In this document: one piece after another, positions 1-5,447 of the stretch
Layout: each line of letters starts with the position of its first letter
Position numbering within the stretch: position 1 is the first letter of the stretch
DNA from: Paenibacillus sp. UBA6285
GTDB taxonomy: Bacteria > Bacillota > Bacilli > Paenibacillales > Paenibacillaceae
Direction: 5' to 3'
Assembly: GCA_002438345.1 (NCBI GenBank)
Contig: DJUJ01000134.1
Coordinates: 1-7,508 of the forward strand
DNA length: 7,508 nt
Translations under genes and position numbers: made by a program
Notes under the pieces: generated by a model
The model's database searches: none
The model's input: only the letters and a program-made list of their open reading frames with translations
Told to the model about the DNA's origin: nothing

Positions 1-68
1 CCGGAAGTCCAAACATTCACCGTAGTCACGTACTTACCTTAAGGGAAATATATTGAAGTGAACTTATT
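1..68. other. Upstream flank, no assignable gene
   Basis: No complete gene fits here. On the + strand, frame 1 is open from the window edge to a TAA at 40-42 and would encode a 13-residue tail reading PEVQTFTVVTYLP. Frame 3 is open to a TGA at 54-56. Either could be the end of a gene lying to the left, but the stretch is too short to choose between them or to name a family. I see no terminator hairpin before the promoter that begins at 80. Confidence 0.3.
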
Positions 69-79
69 TAGTTAGAACG

Positions 80-108
80 TTGACAGTTAGGGTTCTAACT
101 ATTATGAT
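80..108 (+). promoter_or_regulatory. Sigma-A promoter of the mepR-mepA-like operon
   Basis: A perfect -35 box, TTGACA, lies at 80-85. A 17-bp spacer follows, then TATGAT at 103-108, which matches the -10 consensus at five of six positions. Transcription should begin near 114-116, giving a leader of about 40 nt before the ATG at 157. Such a near-consensus promoter would be strong unless repressed, which fits the palindromes that overlap it. It is the only good promoter before the terminator at 2031-2055, so it should serve both genes. Confidence 0.8.
85..100. promoter_or_regulatory. Candidate operator O1 inside the promoter spacer
   Basis: The site reads AGTTAG-GGTT-CTAACT, with perfect 6-bp inverted arms around a 4-bp centre. 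It starts at the last base of the -35 box and ends just before the -10 box, so a bound dimer would block RNA polymerase. From memory, S. aureus MepR recognises GTTAG-containing inverted repeats. The regulator encoded directly downstream resembles MepR, so autoregulation through this site is likely. That last step is inference. Confidence 0.7.
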
Positions 109-117
109 GATGATGTT

Positions 118-133
118 ACTTAGAGTTCTAACT
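118..133. promoter_or_regulatory. Candidate operator O2 at the transcription start
   Basis: The site reads ACTTAG-AGTT-CTAACT and has the same layout as the site at 85-100, with one mismatch in the left arm. Its centre is 33 bp from the centre of the first site, about three helical turns, so two dimers would lie on the same face of the DNA. It begins just downstream of the predicted transcription start. That is a position where a repressor can block initiation or promoter escape. Confidence 0.6.
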
Positions 134-156
134 AATATAATCAGGAGGAAATAACA

Positions 157-588
157 ATGAGCAGATCTGTTATAAACACACCATTTTCTAATTTAATTCG
201 TGAAATCGGGATGAAACTAAAAAGTACAGCTGATGCCAGGCTAAATGAGCTAGGACTAAATTCTCAACAAGGTCGGATGATCGGTTATATTTATGGAAAT
301 CAAGAAACAGGGGTTATTCAGAAGGACTTAGCCGAAGCATTTAACAGAAGAGGGGCTAGTATCACCAGTATGCTTCAGGGGTTAGAGAAGAAAGGTTATA
401 TCGAGCGTGTTACTCCTGAGAATGATGAACGACAAAAAAGGATTTTTGTTTTGGAAAAGGGTGCACTTTTAGTGGAAGAGTTTAATCAGGTTTTCTTAGA
501 TGTAGAAGATAACCTCACCAAAGCACTCAGTCCGGAAGAAACTGAAACCTTGAAGTTATTATTACAAAAAGTGGTCTCAAATCTATAA
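157..588 (+). CDS. mepR: MarR-family repressor, MepR-like
   Basis: This 143-residue protein is a MarR-type winged-helix repressor. The fold runs from about residue 33 to 105. The likely recognition helix is near 66-79 (RGASITSMLQGLEKKG region), and the wing carries the family's D-x-R pattern (D90, R92). The N- and C-terminal helices should form the dimer interface. The stretch around 36-49 (NSQQGRMIGYIYGN) and the overall length closely resemble S. aureus MepR as I remember it. MepR represses the mepRA operon and is released by cationic drugs and dyes. The ATG is supported by AGGAGG at 143-148, eight bases upstream. The pump gene starts 19 bases after the stop, and palindromes cover the shared promoter, so autorepression plus control of the pump is the likely role. 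Base composition is visibly more A+T-rich than the sugar operon to the right. Confidence 0.87.
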   Translation: MSRSVINTPFSNLIREIGMKLKSTADARLNELGLNSQQGRMIGYIYGNQETGVIQKDLAEAFNRRGASITSMLQGLEKKGYIERVTPENDERQKRIFVLEKGALLVEEFNQVFLDVEDNLTKALSPEETETLKLLLQKVVSNL

Positions 589-607
589 AGTATTCGGAGG
601 ATTAATC

Positions 608-1990
608 ATGGAAACAGAAGTTTCAAATCAATATTATTTAGAATCGGCGCCGATCAAGAAAGCAATTGCTCATTTATCCATTCCTATGATGATCGGGATG
701 TCTGTTGGTACTATTTATAATGTAATCAATGCTTATTTCATTGGATTACTCCACAATACTAGTATGCTGACTGCCATTACGCTGGGTCTACCCATTTTCA
801 CAGTCTTAATGGCCTTTGGGAATATGCTTGGAGTAGGTGGAGGAACATTTATTACAAGGCTAGCGGGGCAAAAAGATACGGAGAAGGGAAAAAAGGTTGC
901 CGGATACACTTTTTATGGAAGTATTATAGTTGGAATTCTTATTGCTCTAATAGCGATGTTAGCGATTGATCCAATTACGCGATTGCTGGGTGCAGATGCG
1001 GGAACATTTGATTTTACTAAGGCTTATGCTTTGACTCTTTTTGCTGGTGGATTTGCGATAGTTCTGAATTTTGCCCTGGAACAGCTAGTCCGTTCGGAGG
1101 GTGCCTCTAAAGAATCCATGTATGGCATCTTCATCAGTACGGCTTTAAGTTTAATTTTTGATCCGCTCTTTATTCTAGTGCTGCACTGGCATGTGGCAGG
1201 TGCTGCGTTGGCGATGGTGTTAGCAAATGTGGGTTCCGCGATTTATTACGTCTATTTTTTAGAAACGAAAAGTGAGCATTTAAGAGGATTTTTGAAGCAT
1301 TTCAAGATATCTGTTCGAGATCAATTAGAAGTGTACAAAATAGGTGTATCTGAGTTATTGCAATTTAGTTTTTTAATTGTGAGCACACTTTTGCTAAATA
1401 ACTACTCAATTCATTATGGAGAGAATGTGGTAGCTGGATTCGGTGTGGCGTTAAGAATTGTGCAAGTTCCGGAATTTTTATCAATGGGTTTATTCTTAGG
1501 CTTGATTCCACTATTTGCGTTTAACTTTGCTAGCCAAAATATGGCGAGACTTAAATCAACGATTAAACATGCTTTTGCCTATATCGGAGGTATTGCTGTT
1601 GTATTTGTAGGTCTAGTATTTCTGATTAGAGGAACGATCCTTCATTTCTTCTCTAATGACCCTTCAGTGTTAAGTATGGGAACTTATATTTTGGTAGCCA
1701 TGCTAATCTCTGCTTTATTTAATGGATTTACGGGTTTGTTTATGAGTATTTTTCAAGCGACTGGACAGGGAGTACCAACCAACATTATGGCCATCACACA
1801 GGGCGTATTGTTTATCCCTATGATTATCGTGTTACATTCTGTCTTTGGACTACATGGTGTGATCTGGTCAATGACCATAACAGAAGTTATAACGAGCTTG
1901 ATGGGCGTCATATTGTTTGTTATTTTTAGTAAAAAGCTGAAAAGTACAGCTGGAGATGGAAAAGGTGTTGTAGAGTTTGCGACTGTGTAA
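608..1990 (+). CDS. mepA: MATE-family multidrug efflux transporter, MepA-like
   Basis: This 460-residue inner-membrane protein has the length and repeated hydrophobic pattern of a 12-helix MATE exporter. These pumps expel cationic drugs, dyes and biocides in exchange for Na+ or H+. Recognisable family features are SIPMMIG near 24-30, GNMLGVGGGTFITRLAGQ (71-88), the DP-x-FIL segment at 185-190, and QATGQG at 383-388 in the second half, which mirrors the first. The N-terminal stretch and the late GLHGVIWS segment (414-421) match MepA of S. aureus as I recall it, more closely than NorM or DinF. The ATG at 608 is preceded by CGGAGGA at 595-601. It follows the regulator by 19 bases and is probably co-transcribed. 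Both halves are intact, with no frameshift. The exact drug range cannot be predicted. Confidence 0.88.
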   Translation: METEVSNQYYLESAPIKKAIAHLSIPMMIGMSVGTIYNVINAYFIGLLHNTSMLTAITLGLPIFTVLMAFGNMLGVGGGTFITRLAGQKDTEKGKKVAGYTFYGSIIVGILIALIAMLAIDPITRLLGADAGTFDFTKAYALTLFAGGFAIVLNFALEQLVRSEGASKESMYGIFISTALSLIFDPLFILVLHWHVAGAALAMVLANVGSAIYYVYFLETKSEHLRGFLKHFKISVRDQLEVYKIGVSELLQFSFLIVSTLLLNNYSIHYGENVVAGFGVALRIVQVPEFLSMGLFLGLIPLFAFNFASQNMARLKSTIKHAFAYIGGIAVVFVGLVFLIRGTILHFFSNDPSVLSMGTYILVAMLISALFNGFTGLFMSIFQATGQGVPTNIMAITQGVLFIPMIIVLHSVFGLHGVIWSMTITEVITSLMGVILFVIFSKKLKSTAGDGKGVVEFATV

Positions 1991-2030
1991 AATGATCTGC
2001 TTTACGTAAAACATAGAATTATGGTTGGTG

Positions 2031-2055
2031 GCGGGAGCTTTGCTCGCGCTTTTTT
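2031..2055 (+). terminator. Rho-independent terminator after the efflux operon
   Basis: GCGGGAGC at 2031-2038, a TTT loop, and GCTCGCGC at 2042-2049 form an 8-bp stem with one internal G-G mismatch, followed directly by six T residues at 2050-2055. It lies 40 bases after the pump's stop codon. It should insulate the efflux pair from the sugar operon that begins at 2177. Confidence 0.8.
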
Positions 2056-2122
2056 GCGTATCCCAAAGAATTCACAACTGAAGGATCGGTAAAATTAGTT
2101 CCAAAATGAACAATTATAGTTC

Positions 2123-2151
2123 TTATGATCAGTGCCTACTTTTTCTACAAT
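2123..2151 (+). promoter_or_regulatory. Probable promoter of the sugar ABC operon
   Basis: The 121 bases between the terminator and the first permease hold one reasonable core promoter. TTATGA at 2123-2128 is a poor -35 (three of six). After a 17-bp spacer, TACAAT at 2146-2151 is a good -10 (five of six). Transcription would start near 2158, just ahead of the ribosome binding site at 2164-2170. A weak -35 is typical of promoters that need an activator, which fits the response regulator encoded at the end of the operon. A short inverted repeat, GAAC-N7-GTTC (2108-2122), lies immediately upstream. I found no convincing catabolite-repression site. Confidence 0.4.
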
Positions 2152-2176
2152 TATGGATAAGTAAAGGAGGAGAACT

Positions 2177-3082
2177 ATGATACGAAAAAAAGGGCTTCAT
2201 CTAAAAATGGATACGCGCGAAGCGATTGCTGGGTATTTATTCGTCGCTCCACTTATGCTGGGGCTGATCATCTTGACGTTGATCCCGGTACTGGGTTCGT
2301 TGCTGTTAAGCTTCACGGACTGGAACTTTGTGGCTGGTTTAGGGGGGATTCGGTTCGCGGGCGTGGATAATTTCATAAGACTGTTTCATGATGATGCTTT
2401 TATGAAAAGCTTGCTGAACAATTTGCTCTTTATCATCACGGTGCCGGTTACGATCATCATTGCTCTACTGCTGGCCATTCTGATTGATAAACATGTTTTC
2501 CTTAAGGATTTGTTTAAAGTGATCTATTTCCTTCCATACATCTCCAGTGTAGTTGCCATCGCTATGGTTTGGCAGGTTATGTTCCATCCCTCACTAGGAC
2601 CCGTCAATCAATTCTTGATGTCACTGGGATGGGCTAATCCACCCAAATGGTTGGCTGATATTCATTATGCTCTGCCGTCGCTTATGTTGATCCAGATTTG
2701 GATTCAGCTCGGTTACAACATTATTATTTTTATCGCTGGTTTACAGAGTATTCCGAAGGATCTTTATGAAGCGGCTGATATTGATGGGGCCAACGTCTGG
2801 CGGAAATTTCGCAATATCACGGTTCCCTGCATTTCGCCAACTACGTTTTTCCTGCTCGTTACGGGGGTCATCGGCTCATTTAAGATCTTTGATCTGATCC
2901 AAGTACTGACACAGGGCGGACCGGCTAACTCCACGACCGTTATCGTTTATGAGCTATATGACACTGCCTTCAACCAGTTGAAGACTGGTTATGCCTCTAG
3001 CATGGCACTTGTCCTGTTCCTCATCTGCCTGATCATTACATCCCTGCAGATGTTAGCACAAAAAAAATGGGTCAATTATTAA
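2177..3082 (+). CDS. Sugar ABC transporter permease, MalF/UgpA type
   Basis: This 301-residue membrane protein is one of the two channel subunits of a CUT1-class carbohydrate importer. Hydrophobic segments lie near residues 20-42, 83-104, 114-136, 164-186, 221-240 and 274-294, giving six membrane spans. The cytoplasmic EAA loop, which docks on the ATPase, is clear at 198-219: EAA, then the key glycine G204, ending in the ITVP segment. The periplasm-side LTQGGPANST stretch (244-253) is typical of MalF-like partners. The ATG at 2177 is supported by AAGGAGG at 2164-2170, six bases away, so an internal ATG at codon 11 is less likely. It is the first gene of its operon, and the partner permease follows after 21 bases. 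The substrate cannot be inferred from this subunit. Confidence 0.92.
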   Translation: MIRKKGLHLKMDTREAIAGYLFVAPLMLGLIILTLIPVLGSLLLSFTDWNFVAGLGGIRFAGVDNFIRLFHDDAFMKSLLNNLLFIITVPVTIIIALLLAILIDKHVFLKDLFKVIYFLPYISSVVAIAMVWQVMFHPSLGPVNQFLMSLGWANPPKWLADIHYALPSLMLIQIWIQLGYNIIIFIAGLQSIPKDLYEAADIDGANVWRKFRNITVPCISPTTFFLLVTGVIGSFKIFDLIQVLTQGGPANSTTVIVYELYDTAFNQLKTGYASSMALVLFLICLIITSLQMLAQKKWVNY

Positions 3083-3103
3083 AGGCAGAAAGGAGAGATT
3101 ACA

Positions 3104-3928
3104 GTGAAAAAAGAGCTTCTATCCAGAACCATCTGGACAATCGCAATGGGACTGCTAGGTATCGCATTTCTTTTACCGTTTCTATGGATGTTATCCACTT
3201 CCTTTAAACTGGAGAAAGATGTGTTTAATTTTCCGATTCAATGGCTGCCGCAGCAGTGGAACCTCATTGAAAATTACAAACAGGTTTGGTCAGGTGACTT
3301 CGCTCGTTATTACGGAAATTCCATTTATATTACGCTGACCACGACTATAATTAATGTGCTGATATGTTCATTGGCTGCTTATGGGTTCTCCAAGCTGCGT
3401 TTTCCGGGTAGAGATGCGATGTTTGTAGTTATATTGGCACTTTACATGGTTCCTCCGCAGGCTTCGCTGGTTCCACAGTTTCTACTGTTTAACTGGCTGA
3501 ATCTGATTGATACGCATATAGGATTGATCTTAATTAACAGCTTTAGTATTATCGGTGCGTTTATGCTCAAGCAATTTTTTATGGGGGTAAACAACGAGTA
3601 TCTTGAATCAGCGCGGATGGATGGAGCAGGTCATCTTCGCTCTTTTCTACAAATTGCATTTCCGCTGATCCGTCCCGCTGTAGCTACTTATGCTATTTTG
3701 CGGTTTATCTGGACCTGGAACGACTATCAGTATCCACTCATTTTTTTGAAGTCTAAAGAGCTGTTTACCATTCAGTTAGGAATCCGGTTGTTTGGTGACC
3801 AATACGGGGATGTATATTCGCTCATGATGGCTGGTGCGGTATCCGCAATTCTGCCGTTGTTGATCATTTTTGCTCTCGGCCAGAAGCAGGTTATTGAGGG
3901 GATTGCCCTCGGAGGCGTGAAAGGATAA
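3104..3928 (+). CDS. Sugar ABC transporter permease, MalG/UgpE type
   Basis: This 274-residue protein is the second channel subunit of the same CUT1 importer. It has about six membrane spans, starting with residues 10-30. Its EAA loop reads ESA at 168-170 with G174 and ends in the AFPLIRPA segment (185-192). MalG-class hallmarks are WNDYQYPLIFL (205-215) and a C-terminal end in KQVIEGIALGGVKG (261-274), which in this class lies near the ATPase. It begins with GTG at 3104, chosen because AAAGGAGAG at 3089-3096 lies directly upstream and the first residues (KKELLSRTIW) look like a normal start. It lies 21 bases after the first permease and is surely co-transcribed with it. No ATPase gene is nearby, so a shared MsmX-like ATPase from elsewhere is presumed. 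Confidence 0.92.
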   Translation: MKKELLSRTIWTIAMGLLGIAFLLPFLWMLSTSFKLEKDVFNFPIQWLPQQWNLIENYKQVWSGDFARYYGNSIYITLTTTIINVLICSLAAYGFSKLRFPGRDAMFVVILALYMVPPQASLVPQFLLFNWLNLIDTHIGLILINSFSIIGAFMLKQFFMGVNNEYLESARMDGAGHLRSFLQIAFPLIRPAVATYAILRFIWTWNDYQYPLIFLKSKELFTIQLGIRLFGDQYGDVYSLMMAGAVSAILPLLIIFALGQKQVIEGIALGGVKG

Positions 3929-3963
3929 TAAAAGTCAAAATAGTTTCTCTTCGGTAGAATATG

Positions 3964-4001
3964 AGAACTTTCCTCGTCTATCCTGCATGTTAGGATGTTC
4001 T
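3964..4001 (+). other. Stem-loop in the permease to binding-protein gap
   Basis: The 140-base gap between the second permease and the binding-protein gene (3929-4068) is wide for an operon. It contains ATCCT at 3980-3984 and AGGAT at 3992-3996, a 5-bp stem with a 7-base loop. An outer AGAAC/GTTCT pair (3964-3968 with 3997-4001) could extend it across an 11-base bulge. No T-run follows, so this is not a normal terminator. It may be an mRNA processing or stability element that sets the binding protein's level apart from the permeases, but that is speculation. A very weak promoter-like pair, TTGTAC (4016-4021) and TATACC (4038-4043), lies further along. Confidence 0.3.
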
Positions 4002-4068
4002 TGTAAGCAGTTACATTGTACTGGCTGTAAAGCGAGGTATACCCAACACATTTATAGGAGGGTCTAAT

Positions 4069-5436
4069 ATGAAAAAGAAATTATTATCCGTGCTTATCAT
4101 CACATCGATGGCGTTGTCATTGGCCGCTTGCGGCGGAAATGCGAAAACAAATAATGCAGGAGCGACAAATGCGCCTGATGCTGGAGGAAATAAAGAGCCT
4201 GCAGCAGCGGAGAAGGTTACTCTGAAGCTGAGTACCTGGCAGACGGAAGCCAAAGCGAAGTGGAGTACGATTATCGCCGAGTTTGAGAAGACGCATCCCG
4301 ACATTCATGTGGAAGTAGATCTGCTGAATGAAAAAGGTGATTCTGTAGCCTCCATGCAAAAGCTGGATTTGATGGCTGCTGCGAGCGACCCACTGGATAT
4401 TGTCGAACTGCCCTATACCAACTATTCGCAGCGTGCGGATATCGGTTTGTTAGCACCGATGGACGACTATATTCAGAAAGAAGGTTACAAGCTCTCAGAT
4501 GAATACCTGGTGGACACTACGGTCAATGGCAAAATCTATGCGTTACCGTCTTCCATGCAGCGCTGGTTCGTGCTCCTTAACAAAGGAATGTTAGATGAAG
4601 CTGGTCTGCCGGTTCCGACCGACTGGACCTGGGCGGATTTCGAAGAGTATGCCAAGAAATTGACCAAGGGTGAGGGTGCGGCAAAGCGTTTTGGAGCGTA
4701 TCTGCATAATTGGCCGGATTATTTCCAGCTCCAGCTGATGAGCAAGTCTGCGGACAATACTTTTCTAAAAGCAGACGGAACCTCCAATGCGCTGGACCCG
4801 CAGTTTAAGGCAAGTCTGCAGATGATGAAGAAAATGATGTACGAAGATAAGAGCGCCACTCCTTATGAGGATATTATTTCGCAAAAGCTGGCTTACCGGA
4901 ATCAGTATTTCAACAGTTTATCAGCGATGCTTCCGATGGGAGACTGGATGGTTGCGGAATCGGGCGGAACGGATGCCATCCCGGCAACCTTTGTTACAGC
5001 GTTTGCGCCACTCCCTCGGCTTGATAGTGAGAGCAAACATTACTCACCCATGCAGGCGACCTATATGGGAATAGCCGCTAAATCCAAGCATAAGGAAGCA
5101 GCTTACACCTTTGTGCGCTGGTATACCTCAGAAGGACTGGAAATCGGCGGACGTGTCTTCTCTGGCTGGGCGAAATCGGATGCTAACAAGCTGGTGGATA
5201 CGATTGTGAGTGGCTCCAAGGATCTCTCTAAGATTGATGTCGATTCCCTGAAATATACGATGGAGAACACGAAATCTGGTGCGGCGCCGGTTCCGGCTAA
5301 ATATGCGGATGAAGCCAAGAACATCATTATTCCGGAAGCGGAGATGTACCTTCTTGGCCAACAGGATCTAGATGTTACAGTCGTCAATATCGATAAGAAA
5401 ATTACGGAAGTCGTTCAGAACAATAGCGGAAAGTAA
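4069..5436 (+). CDS. Sugar ABC transporter substrate-binding lipoprotein
   Basis: This 455-residue extracellular solute-binding protein belongs to the family that includes MalE and UgpB. The N-terminus is a lipoprotein signal peptide: KKK, a hydrophobic stretch, then the lipobox LAAC at 18-21. Cys21 would be lipidated to anchor the protein outside the membrane. A flexible Ala/Asn/Gly-rich linker (about 22-48) follows. The first lobe starts at VTLKLSTW (50-57) and continues through EFEKTHPDIHVEV (71-83), a common pattern in this family. DWTWADFEEYAKKLTKG (185-201) is another. The start has AGGAGGG at 4056-4062, six bases before the ATG. The protein captures a sugar or oligosaccharide and delivers it to the two permeases encoded upstream. 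It may also present ligand to the kinase encoded next. The sugar is unknown, and nothing suggests truncation. Confidence 0.92.
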   Translation: MKKKLLSVLIITSMALSLAACGGNAKTNNAGATNAPDAGGNKEPAAAEKVTLKLSTWQTEAKAKWSTIIAEFEKTHPDIHVEVDLLNEKGDSVASMQKLDLMAAASDPLDIVELPYTNYSQRADIGLLAPMDDYIQKEGYKLSDEYLVDTTVNGKIYALPSSMQRWFVLLNKGMLDEAGLPVPTDWTWADFEEYAKKLTKGEGAAKRFGAYLHNWPDYFQLQLMSKSADNTFLKADGTSNALDPQFKASLQMMKKMMYEDKSATPYEDIISQKLAYRNQYFNSLSAMLPMGDWMVAESGGTDAIPATFVTAFAPLPRLDSESKHYSPMQATYMGIAAKSKHKEAAYTFVRWYTSEGLEIGGRVFSGWAKSDANKLVDTIVSGSKDLSKIDVDSLKYTMENTKSGAAPVPAKYADEAKNIIIPEAEMYLLGQQDLDVTVVNIDKKITEVVQNNSGK

Positions 5437-5447
5437 GCGGAGGCTGA

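Larger units (their letters stand above)
69..134. repeat. Three copies of a 10-bp element, one inverted
   Basis: TAGTTAGAAC at 69-78 has exact reverse complements, GTTCTAACTA, at 92-101 and 125-134. The last two copies are direct repeats of each other, 33 bp apart. The cluster covers the whole core promoter of the downstream regulator-pump pair. This is the layout expected of a repressor-binding region. The two 16-bp palindromes inside it are listed separately as candidate operators. Confidence 0.8.

Noticed and set aside
104..115. Four tandem ATG triplets near the transcription start
   Set aside because: They are not in frame with the regulator's start, have no ribosome site, and mostly lie upstream of or at the predicted start of transcription. 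They are probably just a short repeat overlapping the -10 box.
2119..4011. A 15-base element shared by the two gaps of the sugar operon (2119-2133 and 3997-4011, 12 of 15 identical)
   Set aside because: It is tempting as a common binding site for the response regulator, but a rough estimate suggests one such match between two A+T-rich stretches of this size is not unlikely by chance. It would need conservation in relatives to be believed.
4026..4041. Possible catabolite-repression (cre) site around TGTAAAGCGAGGTATA
   Set aside because: The central CG is one base out of register with the consensus, and in the best alignment the right half fails at most fixed positions.
4011..4456. Three overlapping minus-strand open frames opposite the binding-protein gene
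   Set aside because: They lie opposite a clear lipoprotein gene, have no recognisable domains or credible ribosome sites, and are Ser/Arg/Pro-rich as expected for antisense shadow frames. The same holds for the other minus-strand frames opposite the binding-protein and kinase genes.
4865..5074. 69-codon + strand frame inside the binding-protein gene
   Set aside because: It overlaps the intact binding-protein frame completely, is rich in Arg and Trp, and has no family resemblance.
2177..5436. Assignment to a named sugar system such as lplABC, frlNMO or malEFG
   Set aside because: The subunits fit the CUT1 class in general, but no residue pattern or neighbouring enzyme in the window identifies the substrate.
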